Assembly (NCBI GenBank): GCA_965227315.1
Contig: OZ245737.1
Span: 1,798,001 to 1,862,000, forward strand
DNA length: 64,000 bases
Reading direction: 5' to 3'
Source: JANQHS01 sp965227315
GTDB taxonomy: Bacteria; Bacteroidota; Bacteroidia; Cytophagales; CCMP332
Shown here: positions 28,061 through 36,458 of the stretch, piece by piece
Position numbering within the stretch: the stretch's first letter is position 1
Layout of the letters: every line of letters begins with the position of its first letter
Made by a program: the position numbers and the translations under genes
The notes under the pieces: model-generated
The model's database searches: none
The model's input: the letters and a program-made list of their open reading frames with translations, nothing else
What the model was told of the DNA's origin: nothing

Positions 28061-29095
28061 TTACTCTTCGATGATGAAGGGGTAGTTTTCTTCTTTGTAG
28101 ACGTCCTTATAGGCATCGGAGGCATCAGGCCATGGTGATTCCTCGGCGAAATCTACCGCTTCCTGAACTTCGGCCTTGATCTTCGCATCGATCGCATCCA
28201 GGGCTGCCTGGGTGGCATACTTCTTCTTCAGGATGGTATCCTTTACTTTTTCTATGGAGTCCAGGTTTTTGTATTTCTCAACCTCTTCCTTTGTTCTGTA
28301 CTTGGCCGGGTCGGACATGGAATGGCCTCTGTATCTGTAAGTCCTGAATTCCAAAAACGAAGGCCCCTTGCCTTTTCGTGCATGCTCGGCGGCCTTGGCG
28401 GTTTCATCATGAACCGTCTCGATGGTCATTGCATCAACAGCCCATGAAGGCATGTCATATGCCTCTCCCAACTGATATAGTTCAGTAACATTTGAGGTCC
28501 GTTCTACAGATGTGCCCATGGCATAGCCATTGTTCTCAACCACAAATATCACGGGCAATAACCAGGTCATCGCCAGGTTAAAAGTTTCGTGAAAAGCACC
28601 TTGCCTTACCGCTCCATCACCCATGTAACAAATGCAGACATTTCCTGTCTTGAGATACTTCTCAGAAAAGGCTATGCCAGCTCCAAGAGGAATTTGACCA
28701 CCGACAATTCCGTGTCCACCAAAAAAGTTATGTTCCTTATCGAAGAGGTGCATGGAGCCTCCCTTGCCGGCAGATACCCCGGTGGCCTTTCCAAAAAGTT
28801 CAGCCATGATCTTTTTGGGTGCTGTTCCCAAAGCCAAAGGATGTCCATGATCACGGTAGGCAGTGATCCATTTATCGTCCTTGTTCAAGGCAGTAACGGC
28901 ACCAACCGCGCTGGCTTCCTGACCGATATACAGGTGACAGAAGCCTCTGATCTTCTGCTGCCCGTACAGCTGGGCACATTTTTGTTCAAAAAGTCTGATC
29001 AATTGCATCTTCTCATACCAGAATAAATACCGGGATTTTGGATGCCCTGATTCTTTTTTAGGCTTTTTTGCAGATGTGCTTTTTGTTGTGGCCAT
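28061..29095 (-). CDS. pdhA: Pyruvate dehydrogenase E1 component, alpha subunit
   Basis: This 344-residue protein is a thiamine-diphosphate-dependent E1 alpha subunit. The TPP/Mg motif begins at GDGAVRQGAFHETFNLA and ends at NN (VVENNGYAMGTSVER); the phosphorylation-loop region reads YRYRGHSMSDPAKYRTKEEV. The N-terminal segment KMQLIRLFEQKCAQLYGQQK is typical of the pyruvate rather than branched-chain enzyme. The beta subunit and E2/E3 genes are not adjacent. It is divergent from recF with a 55-base gap. Confidence 0.94.
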   Translation of the reverse strand: MATTKSTSAKKPKKESGHPKSRYLFWYEKMQLIRLFEQKCAQLYGQQKIRGFCHLYIGQEASAVGAVTALNKDDKWITAYRDHGHPLALGTAPKKIMAELFGKATGVSAGKGGSMHLFDKEHNFFGGHGIVGGQIPLGAGIAFSEKYLKTGNVCICYMGDGAVRQGAFHETFNLAMTWLLPVIFVVENNGYAMGTSVERTSNVTELYQLGEAYDMPSWAVDAMTIETVHDETAKAAEHARKGKGPSFLEFRTYRYRGHSMSDPAKYRTKEEVEKYKNLDSIEKVKDTILKKKYATQAALDAIDAKIKAEVQEAVDFAEESPWPDASDAYKDVYKEENYPFIIEE

Positions 29096-29150
29096 TGTTC
29101 ACATTTGAAATTTGCAGGGCCGCGAATTTACGAAATGACTCCTAATTGTC

Positions 29151-30251
29151 TTGGTTTTAGAGCATCTACAACTAGCGAATTTTAGAAACTACGAAAGCGT
29201 GGCGCTTGATCCCTGCCCCGGCTTAAACATCGTCTTTGGACCAAACGGCGCGGGGAAGACCAACCTTCTAGATGCGATCCATTTTTTATCAATGGCGAAA
29301 AGTGCATTTGGAATACAGGATAATTTTTGTGTCAGGGAAGGAGAGCAATTTTTCAGGATCGATGGCACATATACCTCCAAACCAACAACCAAGGTTGTTC
29401 TTAAATACAAGCTTGGCGCGAGAAAAATTCTGGAGAAAAACGGACAGCCCATCAAAAGGATTGCCAACCATGTCGGAGAGATCCCTGTCGTGATCTCCGG
29501 ACCTATTGACATGGAATTGGTTTCCGGATCTCCGGAACTTCGAAGAAATTTTATCGATCAGACCATTTCCCAATTTGATGCCGATTACCTTAAAACCCTT
29601 ATTGATTACCATAAGCTCCTGAAACAAAAGGGAGCAGAGCTCAAGAAACAAAAGGAAAATTCAAACCCAAATCTTGAAATGGTAGAAACCTACCACCACC
29701 AAATGATCCCCTTGAACAAAGAGATCTTTGAAGCTCGGGAAGCGTTCATCAAGGAAAGCTCCAAGCCGATAAGCGACTATTACGGGATGGTATCCAGAGA
29801 CCGGGAAAAAATCGAGGTGAGCTATACCAGCCAGATGCGGACTCAGGATCCGCATGTCTATTCCGTAAATGAATTCAAAAGAGAGATCGCGGCACAGAGA
29901 AACCTTTTTGGCATCCACCGGGATGATCTTGAGTTGATGGTCAATGGTAAAACCGCGAAGAAATACGCAAGCCAGGGCCAGCAAAAAACCGTTCTTTCCG
30001 CCTTGAAGCTCATGCAGGTAGATATGATCCGCAAAAAGAGAGGAGACAATCCCATCATACTTCTGGACGATGTTTTTGATCGGCTTGATCGATCAAGAGC
30101 AAAAAACCTTCTCAGAATAATTCTTGAACAAAACCTGGGTCAAACCTTTATCTCCGATACCCAATCGGAAAGAATTCATGAAGCCATACCTTCAGATCAA
30201 AAAGATGTTGCCTTCTTTGAGATCAAAGACGGTAAGGCCAAAGAAAAATAG
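29151..30251 (+). CDS. recF: DNA replication and repair protein RecF
   Basis: This 366-residue SMC-like ATPase works with RecO and RecR (recR is at 51823) in loading RecA at gaps. The N-terminus MVLEHLQLANFRNYESVAL and Walker A GPNGAGKTNLLDAIHFLSM are diagnostic. The signature region lies near KYASQGQQKTVLSALKL and Walker B near PIILLDDVFDRLD. The start is TTG; the nearby ATG at 29135 is out of frame. A DUF721 gene follows after 6 bases, the same order as the recF-dciA pair of Actinobacteria. Confidence 0.95.
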   Translation: MVLEHLQLANFRNYESVALDPCPGLNIVFGPNGAGKTNLLDAIHFLSMAKSAFGIQDNFCVREGEQFFRIDGTYTSKPTTKVVLKYKLGARKILEKNGQPIKRIANHVGEIPVVISGPIDMELVSGSPELRRNFIDQTISQFDADYLKTLIDYHKLLKQKGAELKKQKENSNPNLEMVETYHHQMIPLNKEIFEAREAFIKESSKPISDYYGMVSRDREKIEVSYTSQMRTQDPHVYSVNEFKREIAAQRNLFGIHRDDLELMVNGKTAKKYASQGQQKTVLSALKLMQVDMIRKKRGDNPIILLDDVFDRLDRSRAKNLLRIILEQNLGQTFISDTQSERIHEAIPSDQKDVAFFEIKDGKAKEK

Positions 30252-30257
30252 CTTGCC

Positions 30258-30542
30258 TTGGAAAGAATAAAAACCATCAAAGAATGCATCGATCAGTTCC
30301 TGGAGAAAGGTCCTCTTGGGGATAAGATCAAGAAGTCAGCGATCAAGGAAGCATGGGGTGAGGTGACCGGGGATTCTGTCCGGAAAAGGACTCAGGACCT
30401 TTGGCTTCATAATGAAAAATTGATGGTCAGAATTGGTTCCGGACCCGTGAAGCATTTTCTGTTGACCAACAGAGTGAAACTCAAAGAAAAAATTGAAGAA
30501 CGGGTACCTGGTTTAAGGATCAGGGAAATTGTCATTCTTTAG
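30258..30542 (+). CDS. DUF721 domain protein (DciA-like)
   Basis: This 94-residue protein starts with TTG 6 bases after recF. It has the DUF721 pattern: an N-terminal helix (IKECIDQFLEKGPLGDKIKK), the conserved AWGEVTGDSVRKRT segment, and a strand-rich C-terminus (LMVRIGSGPVKHFLLTNRV). The Pfam family is now named DciA, after the ancestral loader or operator of the replicative helicase DnaB, which in Actinobacteria also sits beside recF. Whether this short Bacteroidota form loads DnaB is inference. It ends in a 4-base convergent overlap with mazG. Confidence 0.85.
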   Translation: MERIKTIKECIDQFLEKGPLGDKIKKSAIKEAWGEVTGDSVRKRTQDLWLHNEKLMVRIGSGPVKHFLLTNRVKLKEKIEERVPGLRIREIVIL

Positions 30543-31339
30543 ATCGGCTTCTCTTTGGCCCGCTCCCACATCTCATCCAACTCATCGAGGGAATAGTCCT
30601 TCATGTGTTTTCCCTTGCTTTTTGCCTCCTCTTCCATTCTTTTAAACCTCCCCAAGAATTTTCTGTTGGCCGATTCCAGTGCATCTTCCGGGTTGACCTT
30701 TAAAAACCTGCTCAGGTTGACGGCCGTGAAAAGAAGATCCCCCATTTCATCCTGAACCCTTTCCAGTGGAGATTCATTGATGTGCTCTTCCTTTAACTCC
30801 AGGATCTCCTCGTCCAGCTTTTTCCAAACCGGTGCCAGATCTCCCCAATCAAAACCAACACCCGCGGCTTTTTCCTGAATTCTCAAAGCCTTCACCAGGG
30901 CCGGAAGTGATTTTGGAACCCCTGACATCACACTCTTATTCCCCTCCTGCATTTTGATCTCTTCCCAGTTCTTTTTTACCTGCTCCTCGTCCTCCGCCTT
31001 CACATCTCCAAAAACATGGGGATGTCTGCGAATGAGCTTTTCATTGATGCCTTTTGCCACGTCAGCAATACCGAACCTCCCCTCCTCTTCTCCAAGCCTG
31101 GAATAGAACACGATATGAAGCAACAGATCACCAAGTTCCTTCGGCAACTCCTCAAGGTCATTTTCCACTATGGAATCCGACAACTCATGCACCTCTTCAA
31201 TGGTAAGTGTTCTCAGCGTTTGAAAAGTTTGCTTCATATCCCAGGGACATTTTTCCCTGAGTTCATCCATGATATCCAGGAGTCGTCCAAACTCCCTTAG
31301 TTTTTCTTCTTTGCTGATCCGATTTTTTTTGAACTCCAT
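30539..31339 (-). CDS. mazG: Nucleoside triphosphate pyrophosphohydrolase MazG
   Basis: This 266-residue protein has two MazG domains in tandem, as in E. coli MazG. The first has LREKCPWDMKQTFQTLRTL and the metal-binding EExxE (IEEVHELSDSI). The second has a matching helix set (EEILELKEEHINE, VQDEMGDLLFTAVNLSRFL). It hydrolyses NTPs and dNTPs to monophosphates and is a nucleotide-pool cleaner. No mazEF toxin-antitoxin genes are adjacent. The start is ATG with no close upstream gene on that strand. Confidence 0.94.
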   Translation of the reverse strand: MEFKKNRISKEEKLREFGRLLDIMDELREKCPWDMKQTFQTLRTLTIEEVHELSDSIVENDLEELPKELGDLLLHIVFYSRLGEEEGRFGIADVAKGINEKLIRRHPHVFGDVKAEDEEQVKKNWEEIKMQEGNKSVMSGVPKSLPALVKALRIQEKAAGVGFDWGDLAPVWKKLDEEILELKEEHINESPLERVQDEMGDLLFTAVNLSRFLKVNPEDALESANRKFLGRFKRMEEEAKSKGKHMKDYSLDELDEMWERAKEKPI

Positions 31340-31378
31340 TGAACCGCCTTTGCTATAACTCCGTTAATGAACTTAGAC

Positions 31379-31386
31379 TAAATTTG
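31379..31386 (+). promoter_or_regulatory. Promoter -7 box for the small Cys-rich membrane protein gene
   Basis: TAAATTTG is an exact TAnnTTTG match 16 bases before the ATG of the small gene at 31403, in the divergent gap opposite mazG. It predicts a leader of about 10 bases. No TTTG is visible at the -33 distance. Confidence 0.48.
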
Positions 31387-31402
31387 CGCTAAAATTACTC
31401 AA

Positions 31403-31627
31403 ATGGCCACTGTTATTCTGGCAATCGCTTTAATAGGTTTATTTTTCGTAGGCATGTCCGTAAGGTTGCTTTTACTAAAAAACGGAGAGTTCAAGGGGAC
31501 CTGTGCATCCCAGAATCCATACCTGAAAAGCGAAGGTGGAACCTGCGGATATTGCGGTAAAGAGGTGGGTTCCTGTGATAACGACAAACCTTCCAACGAA
31601 GTGGAGAAGGTCATGGCCAAGTTTTAG
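31403..31627 (+). CDS. Small Cys-containing membrane protein, possibly NqrM-like (DUF539)
   Basis: This 74-residue protein has one N-terminal TM helix (ATVILAIALIGLFFVGMSVR) and a short soluble tail with four Cys: KGTC, then CGYC, then GSC. NqrM, needed to insert iron into the Na+-translocating NADH:quinone reductase, has the same plan (single TM, KGSC, then CxxC). The spacing here is longer. No nqr genes are in the window, so the family name is a hypothesis. The gene itself is supported by a promoter box, normal codon use and its own gap. It is followed 46 bases later by the GlmM-type gene. Confidence 0.55.
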   Translation: MATVILAIALIGLFFVGMSVRLLLLKNGEFKGTCASQNPYLKSEGGTCGYCGKEVGSCDNDKPSNEVEKVMAKF

Positions 31628-31673
31628 GTTCTCATCTCTGAGGCCTTAATATCTTTACCAAAAATTTTCAAGA

Positions 31674-33056
31674 TTGACACTAATCAAGTCTGTTTCCGGA
31701 ATGCGGGGAACAATTGGCGGACTCCCGGGAGAAAGCCTCAGTCCCGTTGATATAGTTCAGTTATGTTCGGCTTTTGGTACCTGGGTTCTGGATCAGGGGG
31801 AAGGCAAAACACTTGTCATCGGCCGGGATGCCAGGAAATCGGGTGATATGGTTTCAAGTATAGCGGTATCAACATTTGTAGGTCTTGGGATCGACGTCAT
31901 TGACCTTGGCCTAAGCACCACTCCGACTGTTGAAATGGCTGTTATTTACAAAAAGGCAGCCGGCGGTGTGATCATTACCGCTTCTCATAATCCGGGAAAC
32001 TGGAACGCCCTCAAGTTCCTGAACCATCATGGGGAGTTTATTTCTCCTGAAGCCGGCAAGGAAGTCCTGGGTCTTGCAGAAAAAAATCGCTTTAAATATG
32101 CCGAAGTGGATCAGCTTGGGTCCTTTTCTTTTGAGGCCCAGCATTTGGATAAGCACGTTGAATCCATCAAAGGCCTGGGTCTCGTAGATGCCGGCAAAAT
32201 CAAGGATCATGGATTTAGGGTGGCTGTGGATGGCGTGAATTCATCGGGAGGCTTGGCCATACCAAAACTACTATTGGAGCTTGGGGTTACGGAAATTGTC
32301 CAGGTAAACTGCGAACCCAGCGGTGAGTTCGCTCATAATCCGGAACCACTGCCCGAAAATCTTCAGGAACTTTCTGCGCTTGTCAAAGAACGCAAGTGCC
32401 ATCTCGGGATATCGGTTGATCCGGATGTGGACAGGTTGGCCCTGATCGATGAAAACGGAAATCCTTTTGGAGAAGAATACACACTGGTAGCCGTGGCGGA
32501 TTACGTCACCTCCAAAACACCCGGATCGGTTGTTTCAAATATGAGCTCTTCACGCGCCCTCAGAGATCTGGCTGAGTCCAAGGGACTGGCCTATTCTTCC
32601 TCTCCCGTTGGGGAGGTGCATGTTGTGCGTGAAATGAAGTCCGTCAATGCTGTTATTGGCGGCGAAGGGAATGGTGGTATCATTTACCCTGAGCTTCATT
32701 ATGGCAGGGATGCACTTGTTGGAGTTGCACTGCTTCTTTCTTTTCTGGCCGAAAAGGGTGTCTCCATGAGCAAGCTCAAAGAGGGCTATGCTCCATATGT
32801 CATCGTGAAGGAGAAACTTGAGCTAGAACCAGAAAAAGACCTTAATGAGATCTTTGAAAAGATCAGAAATATCTATCCTGATGCAAAGATCGATGATCGC
32901 GATGGATTAAAATTTGATTTTAACGATAGTTGGGCCCATCTTAGAAGGTCGAATACGGAACCGATCATCAGGATATACACTGAAGCAGAAAACGATGAAC
33001 GGGCATTGGAACTAGCAGAGATGGTTAAAAGAGACCTTCTGAAATTAATCAACTAA
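31674..33056 (+). CDS. glmM: Phosphoglucosamine mutase (GlmM-type alpha-D-phosphohexomutase)
   Basis: This 460-residue alpha-D-phosphohexomutase converts glucosamine-6-phosphate to glucosamine-1-phosphate for peptidoglycan and LPS. The N-terminus reads KSVSGMRGTIGG. The catalytic phosphoserine is Ser104 in TASHNP, the metal loop is DPDVDR, the sugar-binding loop GEGNGG, and the phosphate loop RRSNTEP. The start is TTG, placed because the alignable N-terminus begins exactly there. A phosphomannomutase or phosphoglucomutase role is possible, since Bacteroidota often carry only this one enzyme type. Confidence 0.88.
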   Translation: MTLIKSVSGMRGTIGGLPGESLSPVDIVQLCSAFGTWVLDQGEGKTLVIGRDARKSGDMVSSIAVSTFVGLGIDVIDLGLSTTPTVEMAVIYKKAAGGVIITASHNPGNWNALKFLNHHGEFISPEAGKEVLGLAEKNRFKYAEVDQLGSFSFEAQHLDKHVESIKGLGLVDAGKIKDHGFRVAVDGVNSSGGLAIPKLLLELGVTEIVQVNCEPSGEFAHNPEPLPENLQELSALVKERKCHLGISVDPDVDRLALIDENGNPFGEEYTLVAVADYVTSKTPGSVVSNMSSSRALRDLAESKGLAYSSSPVGEVHVVREMKSVNAVIGGEGNGGIIYPELHYGRDALVGVALLLSFLAEKGVSMSKLKEGYAPYVIVKEKLELEPEKDLNEIFEKIRNIYPDAKIDDRDGLKFDFNDSWAHLRRSNTEPIIRIYTEAENDERALELAEMVKRDLLKLIN

Positions 33057-33059
33057 CGA

Positions 33060-34211
33060 ATGGACAGAATTTACCTGGACAATGCTGCCACCACACAGGT
33101 TGACCCAAAGGTCAGGGAGGCCATGCTTCCTTTCTTGGTGGATCTTTTTGGAAACCCTTCCTCTACCCACGGTCATGGAAGAAGGGTGAAGTCAGAATTA
33201 GAAAAAGCCAGGAAAAAGGTCGCTGAGCTGTTGGGGGCTTCGACGTCCGAGATCTTTTTTACATCGGGAGGCACTGAGGCCGACAACACCGCAATTTGCT
33301 GCTCTATCTCGACCTACGGCCTCAAGCATGCCATTACCTCACCTACTGAGCACCATGCGGTATTGCATACTTTGGAAAACGAGGAAAGAGAAGGGAAGGT
33401 TAAACTCAGCCTGGTAAATGTTGATCAGGAAGGTTACCCCGACCTCGATCACCTGGAGTTCTTGCTCAAGAACAACCCACGCTCCCTGGTTTCATTGATG
33501 CATGCCAACAATGAAATAGGTTCAAAGATCGATGTTGCGAGAGTTTGCCAAATCGCAAAGGATCATGATGCCATTTATCATAGCGATACAGTCCAGACCA
33601 TGTGCCATTATCCTCATAATGTCAAAGCCATTGGTTTGGATTTTCTTGTTGGATCAGCTCATAAGTTCCATGGACCGAAAGGTGTTGGATTTCTTTATGT
33701 AAATAAAGATTCCAAAATACACCCCTTCATTCATGGAGGAGCTCAGGAGAGAAACATGCGGGGAGGAACAGAGAATGTTGCCGGGATCGTTGGTCTGGCC
33801 AAGGCCATGGAGATCGCCCATGAAGGCATGGCCGAGCATCAGGAGCATGTTCAGGGTCTGAAGACCAGGATGATCGAAAGACTTGAGAGGCAGATCCCGG
33901 GAGTTCAATTCAATGGCAATCCGAAAAACACCAGGGAAAGCCTCTATACCGTGTTGAACGTGTCATTACCCGAATCCGAGGATAATGATATGCTTCTGTT
34001 CAACCTTGACATTCAAGGCGTTTCCTGCAGCGCGGGCAGTGCATGCTCAAGTGGTTCAAATAAGGGCTCTCATGTCCTGGATGCGATCAAAGCCAACCCC
34101 GACAAAGCGGCATTGAGATTTTCTTTTTGCAAGTTCAATACCGAAGAAGAGATCGATCGTGCTGTCGATGTTCTGGCGAATATTGTCCGGCCGGAATTAA
34201 CAATGGCTTAG
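33060..34211 (+). CDS. Cysteine desulfurase (IscS/NifS family)
   Basis: This 383-residue PLP enzyme removes sulfur from cysteine as an enzyme-bound persulfide. Landmarks are YLDNAATTQVDPKVREAM at the N-terminus, TSGGTEADNTAI, the PLP lysine Lys202 in SAHKFHGPKG, and the active-site Cys329 in AGSACSSGS. No iscU, iscA or sufB-type gene is adjacent. The two genes downstream on the opposite strand (a TIGR04282 transferase and an exported rhodanese) are of other families, though rhodanese also handles sulfur. The gene starts 4 bases after glmM and overlaps the convergent transferase gene by 15 bases. Confidence 0.92.
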   Translation: MDRIYLDNAATTQVDPKVREAMLPFLVDLFGNPSSTHGHGRRVKSELEKARKKVAELLGASTSEIFFTSGGTEADNTAICCSISTYGLKHAITSPTEHHAVLHTLENEEREGKVKLSLVNVDQEGYPDLDHLEFLLKNNPRSLVSLMHANNEIGSKIDVARVCQIAKDHDAIYHSDTVQTMCHYPHNVKAIGLDFLVGSAHKFHGPKGVGFLYVNKDSKIHPFIHGGAQERNMRGGTENVAGIVGLAKAMEIAHEGMAEHQEHVQGLKTRMIERLERQIPGVQFNGNPKNTRESLYTVLNVSLPESEDNDMLLFNLDIQGVSCSAGSACSSGSNKGSHVLDAIKANPDKAALRFSFCKFNTEEEIDRAVDVLANIVRPELTMA

Positions 34212-34811
34212 TTCGGGAAAGTGTTCCGCAAAGCTTTTTAGATCTTCCTCCCGGTCGATATCATGTCTTTGGCTCAGCAGGGCAAAAGACAATCCTTTTG
34301 ATCTAATTTTGTCAATCGTAGACTTCAAGGTGTTCGAACTTCCCCAAGGGATTCCGGAAAAGATATCCTGCGGAGAATTCATTCCTACCAGATAATACCC
34401 TCCATCCTTGGCCGGCCCCAGAACGATGTCATTGTTGACCAGGCTGGTTAAGGCATCGGAGAAATCCTCAATGGTGAGGTCCACAATATCCGAACCCAGC
34501 AATATGGATTTTGAGTATCCCTGCTGATAAGATCTTCTTATCGCATTGTACATTCGCTCACCCAGATCATCTCCCCGCTGTCGGGTCAAGGAAAAGTCTT
34601 TTTCAAATTCACGGAAGTAGTCTTCCCCCTCGCCCAAATAGCAGATGGTCTTAGAGAAATCCGTCCGGGCCAGGAGTTCTATAGTGCGCGAAAGAAGGTA
34701 TTCGGATACCCGAAGGGCCGCATCCTGTCCAATAGTAGCAGCAAGCCGGGTTTTAACTTTTCCTTTTTCAGGAGCTCTACAAAACAGGATCAGGTTTTCC
34801 TTCTTACTCAT
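34197..34811 (-). CDS. TIGR04282 family arsenosugar-biosynthesis-type glycosyltransferase
   Basis: This ~204-residue protein has the GT-A-like nucleotidyl/glycosyl-transferase fold of the TIGR04282 family (formerly DUF2064): LILFCRAPEKGKVKTRLAAT at the N-terminus, then GDDLGERMYNAI, LGSDIVDLT, and GPAKDGGYYLVGMN. The start at 34811 (MSKKENL) was chosen over 34841, which would run deep into the rhodanese gene; 34811 gives an 8-base overlap. The family is found with radical SAM enzymes in arsenosugar clusters, but no radical SAM or ArsM gene is seen here. Biochemical role is inferred only. Confidence 0.88.
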   Translation of the reverse strand: MSKKENLILFCRAPEKGKVKTRLAATIGQDAALRVSEYLLSRTIELLARTDFSKTICYLGEGEDYFREFEKDFSLTRQRGDDLGERMYNAIRRSYQQGYSKSILLGSDIVDLTIEDFSDALTSLVNNDIVLGPAKDGGYYLVGMNSPQDIFSGIPWGSSNTLKSTIDKIRSKGLSFALLSQRHDIDREEDLKSFAEHFPELSHC

Positions 34812-35313
34812 ACACCTTTTCGCCTTGCTCAAGCCAAACACTCCAATCCCTGTTGTAAGTGTGAACTCTTTCCGTGTTTACACCGGACCGATCCACCACG
34901 GTATTTCCTTCATTTTTCCACTCAAAGATGCCCCCATAGAGATTATAGACGTTTTTATAGCCCATAGCCCGAAGTTTTTCACCAATCTTTTCACTTCGGT
35001 ATCCCACAGAGCAGTAAACAACGATCGTATCACTTTCTTCAAAAGCCCTAACCCTTTTTGGGGTAAAGCTTTCATAGCCCACCCAAGAGGACCCCTGGAT
35101 ATGACTTACCTGATATTCTTGTTTCTCTCTCGTATCCAGAATTCTCAAAGAACTTGAAGATTGTTGCAGTTCTCCGAATTCCTTGGCAGAAATATAGGGA
35201 ACAGACCCCGAGCATAGGCTGGAAACCATCGAATCAAAATCCGCCTGTTTCACCTGTCCGGTGACCAGCATGGGAAAGCACAACGCCAGAAGCCATAGTT
35301 TTTGTCTATTCAA
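34804..35313 (-). CDS. Exported rhodanese-like domain protein
   Basis: The start is set at TTG 35313 because it gives a signal peptide (MNRQKLWLLALCFPMLVTGQ); the frame stays open to 35391 but the extra residues are charged. The ~169-residue product has one rhodanese domain with LRILDTREKQEYQVSHIQGS and the active-site loop VVYCSVGYRSEKIGEKL, so the catalytic Cys is present. The C-terminal tail (TYNRDWSVWLEQGEKVY) resembles rhodaneses found beside TIGR04282 genes in other Bacteroidota. It would act in the periplasm on sulfane sulfur or a related thiol. It overlaps the transferase gene by 8 bases. Confidence 0.85.
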   Translation of the reverse strand: MNRQKLWLLALCFPMLVTGQVKQADFDSMVSSLCSGSVPYISAKEFGELQQSSSSLRILDTREKQEYQVSHIQGSSWVGYESFTPKRVRAFEESDTIVVYCSVGYRSEKIGEKLRAMGYKNVYNLYGGIFEWKNEGNTVVDRSGVNTERVHTYNRDWSVWLEQGEKVYE

Positions 35314-35482
35314 AATTTCAATGTATTTATTCTCAAACAAATAGCCTCCATAATGGTTCAAAGACCGATTTTTTCGAAAATTAGGAAGCAAATGTTCTTT
35401 TTCCTTCCTTGTTTGGTATCGAACGATTATTTTTATTTCGGAAAATAGTAGGTGGGCAACGGCCTTCTGAAAACAATTAACT

Positions 35483-36412
35483 ATGAAAATGAAACCGAAT
35501 TACCTCTCTAATTGGGTCTCTATGGCCTATTTACCTTTGCTCTTGTTGCTTTCAGGATCTGCCTTCTCTCAGGCGGCAGAGGAAAATTATGAAGGATCCA
35601 CCTTGAATTATCACCAATACTCCGGCAATGCCGGCCTGGACTGGTGGTTGGATCACGGCTATTGGTTATCGCTTGTGTTGCTTTCAGTTGGTGCGGTGTT
35701 CTTTATAGGTACTGTTTTCAGAAAGCTTCTCATCTCCGATCCGAAAGAAAAGTATGATTATATCAATGGCCCACAGAAAAAATCTTATCTGTATTCCGCC
35801 TATACGGTCAACATAGCCTTTTTCTTCTTTATGACCACGGTGGTGCTCGGGGGTAAGTTCATTTGGATCTATTATATCGCACAGGTCCTGGTATCCGGAG
35901 TTTTCGTCGGAATGCTTCACTTCGCGCTTAAATTCACCTTTCAGTTTTATTATCCGACTCTGGTAGAAAGAAAACTCAAGAAATTGAGATATAAGCCTCG
36001 AAAATCCAGCAATGGTACGATCATGGAATTGTTGTCCGAGGAAGAGGAAGACGATTATCTTGACGAAGGCATGCAGGCTGAGGAAGAAGCGATGGCGATC
36101 GATTATGATGTTTGGATCGATAGAGCTTCCGGGGAGTTAAAAATTGAAAAATACGACGGCTATGCCCATGCATTAAAATGTCCTAACTGTAAATACCAGA
36201 CCTATAAACTGATCAAAGAGGAATTGATCAGCAAACCAACGCACAGGAGGTCAGGAAAAGCCTATAAGTATTATGCCTGTACATATTGTGGCCACAAAGG
36301 CAAGAGGGCGCATACTCTGCACCCAACCCACCATGTGAAAACAGCCGACCAGATACATCAGGAAGAAGATCATGGAGACCTGAGCGATCACAAAGAAGAA
36401 CCCCACGCGTAA
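35483..36412 (+). CDS. Membrane protein with C-terminal zinc ribbon resembling the tail of TPM-domain proteins
   Basis: This 309-residue protein has an N-terminal signal-like segment ending AFSQ, a TM near residues 58-76, and two more near 105-155. The C-terminal half holds a degenerate first ribbon and a complete second zinc ribbon (CPNCKYQT ... CTYCGHKG). The order EEEDDYLDEG, AIDYDVW, CPNC, CTYC matches the tail that follows the TPM phosphatase domain in larger Bacteroidota proteins. Here the TPM domain is absent and the Cys pair expected after DYDVW is replaced by DRASG. A His-rich C-terminus (HPTHH, HQEEDHGD) could add metal binding. Function unknown. A strong terminator follows. Confidence 0.7.
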   Translation: MKMKPNYLSNWVSMAYLPLLLLLSGSAFSQAAEENYEGSTLNYHQYSGNAGLDWWLDHGYWLSLVLLSVGAVFFIGTVFRKLLISDPKEKYDYINGPQKKSYLYSAYTVNIAFFFFMTTVVLGGKFIWIYYIAQVLVSGVFVGMLHFALKFTFQFYYPTLVERKLKKLRYKPRKSSNGTIMELLSEEEEDDYLDEGMQAEEEAMAIDYDVWIDRASGELKIEKYDGYAHALKCPNCKYQTYKLIKEELISKPTHRRSGKAYKYYACTYCGHKGKRAHTLHPTHHVKTADQIHQEEDHGDLSDHKEEPHA

Positions 36413-36432
36413 AAAATAAGAGTGGTTTCAAG

Positions 36433-36458
36433 CCCCGGGCAGACACCCGGGGTTTTTT
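36433..36458 (+). terminator. Rho-independent terminator after the zinc-ribbon gene
   Basis: A 7-bp GC stem (CCCCGGG/CCCGGGG) with a 6-base loop is followed directly by TTTTTT. It lies 20 bases after the stop at 36412 and reads on the plus strand. The T-run reaches the stop codon of the convergent aldehyde dehydrogenase gene. There is no T-run on the other side, so it is directional. Confidence 0.88.

Noticed and set aside
34645..35157. A 170-codon plus-strand open frame opposite the TIGR04282 and rhodanese genes
   Set aside because: Antisense to two genes with clear motifs; no signal or domain of its own.
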